A stretch of DNA of 64,000 bases from the NCBI GenBank assembly GCA_000799755.1, contig JUHI01000009.1, positions 186,001 through 250,000 of the forward strand. The letters are read 5' to 3'. Below the pieces are notes generated by a model. That model searched no databases and was not told where the DNA came from. It worked only from the letters and a program-made list of their open reading frames with translations. The position numbers were made by a program, and so were the translations under genes. Below, in pieces: positions 43,246-52,781 of this stretch. Each line of letters opens with the position of its first letter. Positions within the stretch are counted from its first letter, which is position 1. Source of the DNA: Martinezella tropici. GTDB lineage: Bacteria; Pseudomonadota; Alphaproteobacteria; Rhizobiales; Rhizobiaceae.

Positions 43246-44763
43246 TCAGGCCTTGGCGTTCGCGACGATGAGCATGAAAGCCGGAATGTCATCGCCGAAG
43301 CCGACCGGCGTCGGGCCGTCGTCCTGGTCGCGATAACGATTGCGGCGCTCGCGATGATCGTCATTGGCAGCAGGGAAGGGCCGGTGGCTGTTGCGAGAAC
43401 CGTTGTGGGACTTGTTATTGTTCTCAGACTTGCGCTCGTTCTTCACGCTTTCGGCCTTTGCTGGTGCTGCTTCAATCGCTACGACGTCATTATCCTCGAC
43501 GTCGATATCAGATTTATGACTCGAGGCGTTGCGGCCTCCGCGGCTGCGATCCCGATCGCGACCCTTGCTCTTGGTGTCGCGACGACGGGACGAACGGTTG
43601 TCGTCGCTGCCTTCTTCTGCCGGAGGCAGGGCCGAAAGATCGCCGTTCAGCCATTGGACATCTTCACCGATCAATTTCTCGATGGCGTCGACATGCTTGG
43701 TGTCGCGCTTGGTGACGATGGTGAAGGCAGCCCCGGAGCGACCGGCACGACCGGTGCGGCCGATGCGGTGAACGTAGTCTTCCGAATGGATAGGCACGTC
43801 AAAATTGAAGACGTGGCTCACATCAGGGATATCGAGACCGCGCGCCGCAACGTCGGAAGCGACGAGCAGCTGCAGGTTTCCATCCTTGAAGTTCTGCAGC
43901 ATGGCCATGCGCGAGCGCTGGTCCATGTCGCCATGCAGTGCTCCGGCGGAAAAGCCGTGGCGGTCCAGCGAACGGAAGAGGTCGGAAACATCCTTCTTGC
44001 GATTGCAGAAGATGATTGCGTTCTTCAGATCCGTCTGAGCGCGGATGAGATCGCGCAGCGTTGCGCGCTTCTCGTAATCCTTGCCATGCGAGGCAACGAA
44101 ACGCTGCGTCACGGTCTTGGCCGTCGATGCCGGCTTGGCGACTTCGACGCGTTCCGGATTCTGTAGGAAGCGGTCGGCCAGCTTCTGGATTTCCGGCGGC
44201 ATGGTTGCCGAGAAGAACAGGGTCTGGCGGGTGAAAGGGATGAGCTTGGCGATACGCTCGATATCCGGGATGAAGCCCATGTCGAGCATACGGTCGGCTT
44301 CGTCGATGACGAAGATCTCAACGGCGCTCATCAGCAGCTTGCCGCGCTCGAAATGATCGAGCAGGCGGCCTGGCGTGCAGATCAGTACGTCAGCACCACG
44401 CTCAAGCTTGCGATCCTGGTCCTCGAAGGAGACGCCACCGATCAGCAGAGCGATGTTGAGGCGATGGTTCTTGCCGTACTTCTCAAAATTTTCGGCAACC
44501 TGCGCCGCGAGTTCACGCGTCGGCTCCAGAATCAGCGTGCGCGGCATGCGTGCGCGTGCGCGGCCCTTTTCGAGCAGGGTCAGCATCGGCAGCACGAAGG
44601 AGGCCGTCTTGCCTGTGCCGGTCTGCGCAATGCCGCAGATATCGCGGCGCTGAAGCGCAAACGGGATTGCACCGGCCTGGATCGGTGTCGGTGTGGTGTA
44701 ACCCGCGTCCGTAACCGCGGAAAGGACTTTTTGGCTCAGGCCAAGGTCAGCAAATGTTGTCAA
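43246..44763 (-). CDS. DEAD-box RNA helicase (RhlE-like)
   Basis: The 505-residue protein has all DEAD-box motifs: AQTGTGKT (motif I), PTRELA, TPGRLLDHFE, VIDEADRML (motif II), FFSATM (III), and HRIGRTGRAGR (VI). The core ends near residue 375. The last ~125 residues are a basic, Arg/Ser/Asp-rich unstructured tail, ending DDGPTPVGFGDDIPAFML, likely for RNA or ribosome binding. In rhizobia such helicases help rRNA or mRNA processing in the cold. The final assignment (RhlE or DeaD) is not certain. The 197-nt gap at the gene's start shows no clear cold-shock element. Confidence 0.93.
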   Translation of the reverse strand: MTTFADLGLSQKVLSAVTDAGYTTPTPIQAGAIPFALQRRDICGIAQTGTGKTASFVLPMLTLLEKGRARARMPRTLILEPTRELAAQVAENFEKYGKNHRLNIALLIGGVSFEDQDRKLERGADVLICTPGRLLDHFERGKLLMSAVEIFVIDEADRMLDMGFIPDIERIAKLIPFTRQTLFFSATMPPEIQKLADRFLQNPERVEVAKPASTAKTVTQRFVASHGKDYEKRATLRDLIRAQTDLKNAIIFCNRKKDVSDLFRSLDRHGFSAGALHGDMDQRSRMAMLQNFKDGNLQLLVASDVAARGLDIPDVSHVFNFDVPIHSEDYVHRIGRTGRAGRSGAAFTIVTKRDTKHVDAIEKLIGEDVQWLNGDLSALPPAEEGSDDNRSSRRRDTKSKGRDRDRSRGGRNASSHKSDIDVEDNDVVAIEAAPAKAESVKNERKSENNNKSHNGSRNSHRPFPAANDDHRERRNRYRDQDDGPTPVGFGDDIPAFMLIVANAKA

Positions 44764-44960
44764 AGGGAAATCTAATTCCGTCTTGGTTCAGTCGAACACC
44801 ATGAGTCGACACGCAGAAATGTGCCGCAACGCAGCGCGACATAGAACCAAATACCCGGGAAGTCAAGGAAAGCAGGCGCTTCAACCGACCTGAAGTTCAT
44901 TCATAACGCAATTTTTGGATTAGTGCCATCTTTGTTGCGCGTTTGTCACAATTTCGGCAG

Positions 44961-46277
44961 CTAAATTGCGCCCAATCCGCTGACGTAACTTGCCAGTTTC
45001 GTCCCGGCATTGATGAAATACATCGGGTCTATCGGGTGTCCGTTCTCTCGCACTTCATAATGAAGATGCGTTCCTGTCGAGCGTCCGGTACTGCCGGCGA
45101 GGCCTATGGCATCGCCGGTCGCGACCTTGTCGCCGACTTTGACGAGGACCTGCTCCATATGTCCGTAGCGCGTAGAGATGCCATCGCCGTGGTCGATCTC
45201 CACCATGTTGCCGTAGCCGCCCGTCCATCCGGCCGAAACCACCTTGCCGGGGGCGGTCGCCTTGATCTTCTCGCCGGGACTGAAATGGAAATCGGTGCCG
45301 GTATGAAGCGCCAGCGTGCCGAAGAAGGGGTCCTTGCGATTGCCGAAGGGACTGGTGATGAGTTTTCCCGGCGCCGGATTGCGGAAGGGCAGGCTTTCGG
45401 CAGCCCCCCGCACCGTTTCCAGATGCGTCAAGGCGGTGTCGAGGTCGGCCATCGATTGTTCGAACTGATCGACATTTTCAGGCGGGACATAGGGGCCGCC
45501 AATGCCGCCATCGGCATCCCCGGCTGTCGAGGCTGCGACCTCGGTCGGAACCTTGACCCCGACATTCTGCATGATCGACTGGATCTCGCTCGCGGTTTCG
45601 GACGCATCGGCGGTGAGATTGCGGATACGGGACAGCTGATCCTGTTCGATATGCTTCAATGACAGCGTTACCTTGGAAAAGACCCGATCGGCGCGATCCG
45701 CCATGGTTTCCGGAGCAGGGACATAGGCAAGCGTCGAATTGTCGGGCGTGGCGTCAGCCGGCTTGCCGCCCAGGAGAAGCTTTTCGATTGCCTTGGGCGA
45801 GGTCAGTTGCGCGTGTTCGTTCTTCGGGGCGGCGATGTTGGCATCCGGATGCGCGCTCTTGTCGGTCAGGCCGGAATTCTCTGCCCTGTCGAGCAGGGTG
45901 CTGAGTTTGCCGTTGCGTGAAGAAAGCTGCTGCTGCTGTTCGATGAGCTTGTCGACCTTCTCTTCCACGACCTGCTGATCGAGAAGCTGGCGGGAGGTGA
46001 CGCGATCGACCTGGGCGCGTAGCGCGGCGATACGGTCCTCGTAGTCATATTGCATGCGGGCCTGACGGGCCATCGTCGCGCCTATCAGATCGTCGCGAAG
46101 AACCAGATAGGACGTCGCGAGGAGATAGCCGATCGAGAAGATCCCGACCAAACAGACGGCAAAGGCGGCCATCCATGGTCGCACGGTCATGTGGCGCACC
46201 GTGTCGCCGCTGGCGAGGATAATGGTATGGTGTCGCTGTTGTTTGCCGAAAACCCGGTTCTGAGGCTTTGCTGTCAC
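44961..46277 (-). CDS. M23-family metallopeptidase (LytM domain), membrane-anchored
   Basis: The 438-residue protein has an N-terminal transmembrane anchor (residues about 35-55, MAAFAVCLVGIFSIGYLLA), a coiled-coil region (about 60-130, QVDRVTSRQLLDQQVVEEKV), and a C-terminal LytM/M23 endopeptidase domain with zinc motifs HTGTDFHF, RYGHMEQ and HLHYEVRENGHP. It should cleave peptidoglycan cross-links in the periplasm. The start is GTG 46277 with GGGAGAG about 7 nt upstream; ATG 46328 would add 17 residues. It lies 114 nt downstream of the ferritin-like gene. Confidence 0.87.
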   Translation of the reverse strand: MTAKPQNRVFGKQQRHHTIILASGDTVRHMTVRPWMAAFAVCLVGIFSIGYLLATSYLVLRDDLIGATMARQARMQYDYEDRIAALRAQVDRVTSRQLLDQQVVEEKVDKLIEQQQQLSSRNGKLSTLLDRAENSGLTDKSAHPDANIAAPKNEHAQLTSPKAIEKLLLGGKPADATPDNSTLAYVPAPETMADRADRVFSKVTLSLKHIEQDQLSRIRNLTADASETASEIQSIMQNVGVKVPTEVAASTAGDADGGIGGPYVPPENVDQFEQSMADLDTALTHLETVRGAAESLPFRNPAPGKLITSPFGNRKDPFFGTLALHTGTDFHFSPGEKIKATAPGKVVSAGWTGGYGNMVEIDHGDGISTRYGHMEQVLVKVGDKVATGDAIGLAGSTGRSTGTHLHYEVRENGHPIDPMYFINAGTKLASYVSGLGAI

Positions 46278-46391
46278 CGAGACTCTCCCAATCGATGCCT
46301 TGAGGCATTGTCTGGAAGTACACGTCATTATGGTTAACGAATCCTTTCCGGATCGTGACTAGAAACCGGAAAGCTCTTTTATATTGGCACC

Positions 46392-47222
46392 TTATGCGTT
46401 GCTCGTTGAGGTCAGCGAGCGATAGAAGGATGGCGTCAGTCCTGCTTCCGCCCGGGCGATATCGTTGAACGGCGCCTTGAGCGAACCGCGGAAATTGGCA
46501 CGCACCAGCTCCTGGAAGGTTCGGGCGGGGTCGCGCTTTTCCCTCGCGCAGAGGAATCGGAACCATTTGGCGCCGACGGCGACATGGCCTTTTTCGTCGT
46601 TATAGATGACGTCGAGAACGGCGGCGCTCTCCAGGTCGCCGGTTTCGCGCATCTTCGCCTGCAGCGCCGGTGTCACGTCCAGCCCGCGGGCCTCGAGGAT
46701 CAGCGGTACAACCGCCAGACGGGCCGTCAGATCGGTGCGGGTCGCATGGGCTGCCTGCCAAAGGCCGTCATGAGCCGGCAAATCGCCATAGTCGGCGCCC
46801 AGTTCGCGCAGCCGCGCACGCACCATGCGGAAATGCTTGGCCTCCTCAAAGGCCACCTGCATCCAGCCGTCGAAGAAGGAATTGGGGACAGGTCCTGTCG
46901 CGAAGCGCGCGACGATATCGAGGGCCAGATCGACGGCGTTCAACTCGATATGGGCAATGGCATGCAACAGCGCGATGCGGCCCTTGAGCGTGTGCAGGGA
47001 CCGCTTCTCCATGTGTTTCGGCGGCACCAGCTCCGGCTTTTCGGGCCGGCCCGGGCGGTCGGCCAGCGGCGGATCGAGCGGCGAGCGCAGCGACAGCGTA
47101 CGGGCAAACCAGCGCCTTGCCGATTCCTGGGCAAGTTCGGTCTTGAGATCGAGATCCGCCGAGCGGATGGCAGCGATGGCGCCGCCGCGCAGCGATGTGA
47201 TCGTTTCGGGGCTGCCGGACAT
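46392..47222 (-). CDS. DUF455 ferritin-like protein
   Basis: The 276-residue helical protein matches the DUF455 family. Possible metal-binding residues are in LLHAIAHIELNAVDLALD, QVAFEEAKHFRMV and IYNDEKGHVAVGAKWF, an arrangement like a ferritin-type di-iron four-helix bundle. Function is unknown; some relatives are tRNA-hydroxylase-like. It starts 4 nt after the Bcp stop on the same strand, so they form an operon together. Confidence 0.82.
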   Translation of the reverse strand: MSGSPETITSLRGGAIAAIRSADLDLKTELAQESARRWFARTLSLRSPLDPPLADRPGRPEKPELVPPKHMEKRSLHTLKGRIALLHAIAHIELNAVDLALDIVARFATGPVPNSFFDGWMQVAFEEAKHFRMVRARLRELGADYGDLPAHDGLWQAAHATRTDLTARLAVVPLILEARGLDVTPALQAKMRETGDLESAAVLDVIYNDEKGHVAVGAKWFRFLCAREKRDPARTFQELVRANFRGSLKAPFNDIARAEAGLTPSFYRSLTSTSNA

Positions 47223-47226
47223 GCCT

Positions 47227-47709
47227 TCAGAGCTCCCTGGCGGCCGCCAGAACCGCTTCAGCGTGACCAGCGACCTTGACCTTGTCCCATATCCTGACGA
47301 TCCGGCCGTCAGCGCCGATCAGGAAGGTCGAGCGAACGACGCCCATATAGGTGCGGCCATACATGCTCTTCTCCCGCCACACGCCATAGGCCATGGCCAT
47401 CGTCTTTTCCTCGTCGGAGGCAAGCGGCACGGAAAGCGCATGTTTCTTGACGAATTTGTCATGGCTTTTCACCGAATCGGGTGAGACGCCGAGGAGGGCG
47501 ACGCCAAGCTTTGCGAAATCGGCCGCTAGCGCCGTGAAGGAAATCGATTCTGTCGTGCAGGCGGTCGTGTCGTCCTTCGGATAGAAATAGATGACCAGCG
47601 GCTTTCCGGCAAAATCGGCAAGGCGCACATGGTCGCCACCATCGCGAGGAAGGTCGAAATCCGACGCTTTGTCGCCGATATTCAGTTGAGCTGGAAGCAC
47701 TTCCGCCAC
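47227..47709 (-). CDS. bcp: Peroxiredoxin, BCP/PrxQ type, one cysteine
   Basis: The 160-residue peroxidase reduces H2O2 and organic peroxides. The family signature is YFYPKDDTTACTTESISFT with the peroxidatic Cys51. The resolving cysteine five residues later in E. coli BCP (C-TTEA-C) is Ile here, and no other Cys remains, so it should act as a 1-Cys enzyme using an outside thiol. The GTG at 47709 has GAAAGG about 7 nt upstream; an upstream ATG (47760) lacks one. It is cotranscribed with the DUF455 gene. Confidence 0.9.
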   Translation of the reverse strand: MAEVLPAQLNIGDKASDFDLPRDGGDHVRLADFAGKPLVIYFYPKDDTTACTTESISFTALAADFAKLGVALLGVSPDSVKSHDKFVKKHALSVPLASDEEKTMAMAYGVWREKSMYGRTYMGVVRSTFLIGADGRIVRIWDKVKVAGHAEAVLAAAREL

Positions 47710-47837
47710 GGGAAAACCTTTCTTTTGCCGGTTTTTTAGATGACACTTGGGGTAAGCCATATATACTGCTCACGTGTGCCGTCCAATGGGACGCAGCGTC
47801 ACCAACAAAATTGTATAAGCGAAAGGCACGCGCAGGA

Positions 47838-50800
47838 GTGATCCGAGGCGAAAAGGTAACATTCCGCAAAAAGGATCTCGTATCGCTCGACCATTTGCCG
47901 TCCGCTCAGGTCGAAGATCCGTTGATCGTGCATGTGCCGGAGCGGGTTCGCCGCAGCCGCTCGCACGTCTGGCATGTCTGCCGGATAACGTTGGTTTTCT
48001 TTGCGTTTCTCGCCATTATTCTCGGAGCCGTCATCGCGACCATAGAGGGCGGTATCTTCGATGCGCCGCTGTCGCAGAAGGCGCAGACGGCGCTCGACCG
48101 GGCTATAGGCCCGCGCTACAAAGCGGAAGTCGGCGCGACCGTTGTCCGCTTCACCTCCGGCCTGCGGCTGGCGCTGGAGGCGCGAGATGTCAATGTCCTC
48201 GACCAGGAGAGTGGCAAGCACCTGTCGACGATGTCGGCCGTCAATATGGAGCTGGACCCATTGGCCCTCATCGAGGGGCGCGTGGAGATAGCAAGCGTTG
48301 CGGCGGAGGGCATCGCACTCGATACCTCACTTCTGCCGCAGGGCGATCCGGTCGATTGGACCGCGTTGCGTGTCGACGCATTGCCCAAGGGGCTGAATGC
48401 AGCCTTTGACAACCTCGATTTCCTTCAGCATTTCGTGCAGCGCGGCGGCACGAATTCCGTGCGCATCTCCGGCTTCTCGATGAAGCTTGCGCGGCAGGAG
48501 GGCGATCCGATCTCTCTTGTCGTCGACAATCTGACCTTCGAACGCGATACGCCGGGTTCGCTTCACCTTTATGGTCAGGTCACGCTCAACGGGTCCATCG
48601 CTCTTCTCGATGTGAGGGCAGGCCAGACGGAGGACGGTCACAGCTCTTCGCTGACGGCCAAGATATCCAATCTCGATCTCAAGCCGCTTACCATGACCTA
48701 TGATCCGACCGGCACGCCGCGGCAGGGTTTAATGACCTTCGCGGACGTCACGCTTTCGGCTGTCAAGGGTGGGGCAGGCGTCGATCCGAAGCTGAATGCC
48801 GCCATCAATGTCCAGCCCGGCGTCCTTTATATGGACCATGACGTGCAGGAGCTGACGCATGCGAACCTCAATCTCGCCTACAACTTCGATCACCAGACCC
48901 TGGAGATCGCGCCGTCGACGGCGCAGTTCCTAAACACCGTTGCGCCGTTTTCCGGTGCTTTGATCGATCTCGATCGCATGGACGCCAATGCGGGCAAGGG
49001 ATTCGGCATAGACTTCGTCATCAAGGACGGCGTTGCCGCTTCGTCTATCTCGGGTGAAAAACCCGTCAGCTTCGACGGTCGCGCCACAGGGCGGTTCTTT
49101 TCCACGACCAAGGAATTCCAGTTCGACAATCTCGGAATATCGACGCCGCAAGGCTCGCTCTTCGGCTCCCTGCACATGAAGCTTGGCGACAGTTCACCTG
49201 AAATCAGCTTCGGTGGCCGCGCGGACAAGCTCGATACGACCGTTGTCAAGCAGTTGTGGCCGTTCTGGATGGCTTCGAAACCGCGAACCTGGGTCGAGGA
49301 CAATCTCTTCGGCGGTTCGGTGACCAACGCCGCCATATCCGTCTTCATTCCGGCCGGCCGGCTACGGGAGGCCTCAAAGACCGGCAAGCTGCAGCTCGGC
49401 AAAGACGAGCTGCATATCTCCTTCGATATCGACGGGGCGCGAATGAATGTGCCGGGCGAAATTCCGCCCTTGCGCGATACCAAGGCGCATTTCGATCTGA
49501 CCGGTCCGAACATGGCCGTCAATATCGACACGGCCACCTCCTATTTCTCGACGGGTCGCAAGATCACGCTGAGCGACAGCAGCTTCTCTATCCCGGCGAC
49601 CTACGACAAGCCGCTGATGGCGGATCTCGATCTGACGATTGCCGGTTCCGGCGATGCGATCGGCGAACTCCTGACCTATAAGCCCCTGGAGGTGCTGCAG
49701 CGCACCGAGTTCAAGCCGGAAGATTTCAACGGCAAGATCGTCGCCAAGGTCGATGCCAGGATAGGGCTGATCAAGGATCAGCAGCCGCCCCCGCCGGACT
49801 GGCAGGCAAAGCTCAATCTCGACAATGTCGATTTGCTGAAGCCGATGAACAATCGCAAGATCGACAATCTGACCGGCGCGATTTCCGCCGATCCGCAATC
49901 GGTGCATCTGCAGGCCCAGGCGCAGATCGACGGCATTCCCGCCCAGATCGACATGGTCGAGCCGACGGACAGCAAGTCGACGGTCAAGCGCGCCCGCGTC
50001 ATCACGGCGACGCTTACGGACGCTCAGCGCAACACGGTCCTGCCGGGGCTTCGCGACATGATCGAGGGGCCCGTGAAGGTGGAGTTGACGCGCATCGACG
50101 ACGATCGTCAGGGCGTCAAGGTCGATCTCGGCAAGGCCGCGCTGACCGTGCCGTGGATCGGCTGGTCGAAGGGCAGCGGCATTGCGGCGACCGCGCAGTT
50201 TGAGGCATCTGGCCCAGACAATCAGACGGCGCTCAAGAATTTCACGCTCAAGGGCGACGGATTCGGCGCCAGCGGCGATCTCATGATCAGCAAGGGCAGC
50301 CTTACTTCGGCAAGCTTCGACAGCGTGAAGCTCTCGGCGCTGGATGATTTCTCGCTTGCGCTGAAGCGGGGCAAGAGCGGCGGCTACGACGTTGCCGTAT
50401 CGGGCAATTCCGCCGATATACGCCCCATCCTCGCGCGACTGAAATCGTCGACATCGGGCGGTCAGCAAAGCTCGGGTGGAGACGCGTCGGCGAGCGCGAC
50501 CGTTCGCGCCAATCTCGACAAGGTCATTGGTTTTAACGACGAGACGGTCGGCAACGTCAAGGGCGTCTATTCCATCGTCGGGGGCAAGACGACGGCGGCG
50601 GATTTCACCGGCGTCACCCGCAGCGGCGAAGCGCTCGTCACCCAGATGAGCAAGGGCAACAATGGCGTCATCCGCATCACCAGCGGCGATGCGGGCGCCG
50701 TCGCGCGCTTTACGGATCTCTACAAGCACCTCAAGGGAGGGCTGCTCAATCTGTCGCTGCGCTCGATCGGTCAGGACGACTGGGACGGTTCGCTCGATAT

Positions 50801-51257
50801 CCGCAACTTCGAAATCATCGACGACAAGAAGCTTTCGACCATTGTATCAACTCCGAGCGGCAAGAACGGCAAGAGCCTAAATTCGGCCGTCAAGCAGAAT
50901 ATCGATACGCGTTCGCAGAGCTTCGAGCGCGGTTTCGCGCGGCTGGTGATGCGTGACGGCGCGCTCTCGGTGGAAAATGGCGTGGTCCGCGGCGTTCAGG
51001 TGGGGGCGACCTTCCAGGGCATGCTGAAGGACGCCAACGGCAAGATGGACATGACGGGAACCTTCATGCCCGCCTACGGCCTGAACCGCCTGTTCGCGGA
51101 AGTTCCGATCGTCGGCTTCATTCTGGGCAACGGCAGTGACCGCGGCCTCATCGGCATCACCTTCAGACTGACGGGCACGCTGGAAAAATCCAGCATCCAG
51201 ATCAACCCATTGTCGATCATCGCGCCGGGTGTTTTCAGACAGATCTTCGAATATTGA
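47838..51257 (+). CDS. Large AsmA-like/DUF3971 envelope protein
   Basis: The 1139-residue protein has one N-terminal transmembrane helix (about residues 50-70, ITLVFFAFLAIILGAVIA), then a very long beta-rich region (repeats of short strands with Asp/Asn/Gly turns, DLKPLTMTYDPTGTP, KLNLDNVDLLKPMNN) and a C-terminal AsmA-type segment (YGLNRLFAEVPIVGFILGNG, GLIGITFRLTGTLEKSSI). This matches the YhdP/AsmA-type proteins that carry phospholipid between membranes. The start is tentatively GTG 47838 (GAAAGG at 47821); TTG 47811 is possible. It is divergent from the bcp operon. Confidence 0.83.
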   Translation: MIRGEKVTFRKKDLVSLDHLPSAQVEDPLIVHVPERVRRSRSHVWHVCRITLVFFAFLAIILGAVIATIEGGIFDAPLSQKAQTALDRAIGPRYKAEVGATVVRFTSGLRLALEARDVNVLDQESGKHLSTMSAVNMELDPLALIEGRVEIASVAAEGIALDTSLLPQGDPVDWTALRVDALPKGLNAAFDNLDFLQHFVQRGGTNSVRISGFSMKLARQEGDPISLVVDNLTFERDTPGSLHLYGQVTLNGSIALLDVRAGQTEDGHSSSLTAKISNLDLKPLTMTYDPTGTPRQGLMTFADVTLSAVKGGAGVDPKLNAAINVQPGVLYMDHDVQELTHANLNLAYNFDHQTLEIAPSTAQFLNTVAPFSGALIDLDRMDANAGKGFGIDFVIKDGVAASSISGEKPVSFDGRATGRFFSTTKEFQFDNLGISTPQGSLFGSLHMKLGDSSPEISFGGRADKLDTTVVKQLWPFWMASKPRTWVEDNLFGGSVTNAAISVFIPAGRLREASKTGKLQLGKDELHISFDIDGARMNVPGEIPPLRDTKAHFDLTGPNMAVNIDTATSYFSTGRKITLSDSSFSIPATYDKPLMADLDLTIAGSGDAIGELLTYKPLEVLQRTEFKPEDFNGKIVAKVDARIGLIKDQQPPPPDWQAKLNLDNVDLLKPMNNRKIDNLTGAISADPQSVHLQAQAQIDGIPAQIDMVEPTDSKSTVKRARVITATLTDAQRNTVLPGLRDMIEGPVKVELTRIDDDRQGVKVDLGKAALTVPWIGWSKGSGIAATAQFEASGPDNQTALKNFTLKGDGFGASGDLMISKGSLTSASFDSVKLSALDDFSLALKRGKSGGYDVAVSGNSADIRPILARLKSSTSGGQQSSGGDASASATVRANLDKVIGFNDETVGNVKGVYSIVGGKTTAADFTGVTRSGEALVTQMSKGNNGVIRITSGDAGAVARFTDLYKHLKGGLLNLSLRSIGQDDWDGSLDIRNFEIIDDKKLSTIVSTPSGKNGKSLNSAVKQNIDTRSQSFERGFARLVMRDGALSVENGVVRGVQVGATFQGMLKDANGKMDMTGTFMPAYGLNRLFAEVPIVGFILGNGSDRGLIGITFRLTGTLEKSSIQINPLSIIAPGVFRQIFEY

Positions 51258-51308
51258 GCGGCGCGATGCTGCTGCGGCCCTTCGATAGCGGAGGGGCGGC
51301 GAGGCAGA

Positions 51309-51635
51309 TTATGTTTCGGCGGCCATCTGTTTGCGTATGCGTTGGGAGCCTCCGTCCATACGCCGGGCGAATGGTCGGTCGGGGTCCACAACGCGCCAGA
51401 ACGGAGCCGTACCGTTTTGGCTGATCTGCACCAGGTGTCGCTGAACGGTGACCGGGCAGCACGCATCCGCTCCGTATTGCCTGGCAAGCGCCTGTCTTAT
51501 TCTCCCAAGATCGGATAGCTGACCGGGAGGTGCCGCCCATAATGCGCGAGAAACCATCTCTTCGCTGGGAATCAACATGCTTTGCGTGAGGCTTCGGCCT
51601 TTGCGCCTCGTCTTGATAACAGGCAATTCATCCAT
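51309..51635 (-). CDS. MGMT-family protein lacking the acceptor cysteine
   Basis: The 108-residue protein resembles the C-terminal domain of O6-methylguanine-DNA methyltransferase: IPSEEMVSRALWAAPPGQLS, DLGRIRQALARQYGADACCP, and TAPFWRVVDPD at the place where active enzymes have PCHRVV. The Cys that accepts the alkyl group is replaced by Trp or lost in this loop, as in the alkyltransferase-like proteins that only recognise damage. The ATG at 51635 has GGAGGTGG upstream. DNA binding is inferred from the helix-turn-helix part only. Confidence 0.75.
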   Translation of the reverse strand: MDELPVIKTRRKGRSLTQSMLIPSEEMVSRALWAAPPGQLSDLGRIRQALARQYGADACCPVTVQRHLVQISQNGTAPFWRVVDPDRPFARRMDGGSQRIRKQMAAET

Positions 51636-51833
51636 AATCCCACCTCCAGGACTGACATTCCGCCAAAGGACGTGCGGACGAGTCGTGATCCGACATTGCA
51701 GGTGCGGAAAACCTGCAGAGCGACGTGCTATGACCTCCGGGTCGGCAACCTTCAACCACCGCGACATCTGTCGGAGCATTCCATGTCCGCGCTTCTATCG
51801 ACGTTTCGGGCAAGCTATGGCACCGTGAGCTTC

Positions 51834-52679
51834 ATGACCGAATTCAAATCGCGCCTTGCAAATTGGACGACGGGCAATTGCAACGCAAATGGCATCGACA
51901 TTCATTATCTGCGAACAGGTGGCGATTATCCTCCGTTGATCGCTTTGCACGGGCTGCTCGGTGACGGCGCGTGTCTGGCGCCGCTGGCGCGAGCGTTGGA
52001 GAGTGACTTTGACCTCGTGTTGCCTGATGCCAGAGGACACGGAAAATCCAGCGCGCCTGCCAAGGGATATTCATATGGCGACCAGGCGGGCGACGTCGTC
52101 GAACTCCTGAGGAGTTTGAAGCTAAAAGCGCCAATATTGCTTGGTCATTCGATGGGAGGCATGACTGCTGCCGTCGCCGCTCGCGAACTTGGAGCAGGAG
52201 TTTCAGGCGTCGTTCTGGTCGATCCGACCTTCATAAGCCCAGAATGGCAACGTGAAGTTTTTGAAAGCGATATCGCCGAAGAACAGCGGCGATCGCTCCT
52301 TTCGCACAGATCCGATCTGCTTGTCGAAGCGCGGGGTCGGCATCCATTGCGATCGATGGAGATTCTGGAATACTTGGTTGACGCGAAGTTTCGGACCAGC
52401 ATGTCCGTATTCGAGGTGCTCACACCGCCAAACCCCGACTACCGTGAGCTCGTGCGAAGCTTAAGCGTGCCTATTCTGCTCGTGATCGCGGAAAGGGGGA
52501 TTGTCTCGCTGCATATGGCCCGCGAGCTGCAAGAACTCAATCCCTTGCTTCGATACGAACTGATCGCCGACGCCGGTCATGGCATCCCCTATGATCAGCC
52601 CGAGCGATTGGGAGCGGTGATCATGTCCGTCCTGCGGGCGACATCGAATCCGTGGGTCGGATCAATGCATATCCACTGA
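51834..52679 (+). CDS. Alpha/beta hydrolase
   Basis: The 281-residue enzyme has the standard features: oxyanion-hole region ALHGLLGDGACL, nucleophile elbow LLGHSMGGMTA (Ser about residue 102), acid strand VVLVDPTF, and late catalytic His in ADAGHGIPYDQPE. It should hydrolyse an ester, lactone or similar bond; the substrate is unknown. The start ATG 51834 lacks a strong site; an earlier in-frame ATG at 51783 would add 17 residues. It is divergent from the MGMT-like gene. Confidence 0.83.
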   Translation: MTEFKSRLANWTTGNCNANGIDIHYLRTGGDYPPLIALHGLLGDGACLAPLARALESDFDLVLPDARGHGKSSAPAKGYSYGDQAGDVVELLRSLKLKAPILLGHSMGGMTAAVAARELGAGVSGVVLVDPTFISPEWQREVFESDIAEEQRRSLLSHRSDLLVEARGRHPLRSMEILEYLVDAKFRTSMSVFEVLTPPNPDYRELVRSLSVPILLVIAERGIVSLHMARELQELNPLLRYELIADAGHGIPYDQPERLGAVIMSVLRATSNPWVGSMHIH

Positions 52680-52718
52680 CCGAGCCGTTTCATTTTCTTG
52701 TCAGTTGGTCTTCGGCTT

Positions 52719-52756
52719 GGCAAAGACAATAAAGCCGGCGAGAGGTCGCCGGCTTT
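52719..52756 (-). terminator. Rho-independent terminator of tyrS
   Basis: On the minus strand, AAAGCCGGCGA (52746-52756) pairs with TCGCCGGCTTT (52731-52741), an 11-bp stem with a 4-nt loop, and ATTGTCTTTG follows. It lies 25 nt past the tyrS stop. The same stem could also serve the convergent hydrolase gene. Confidence 0.75.
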
Positions 52757-52781
52757 GCAGGTTCTCACGCTGCTCGATCGC

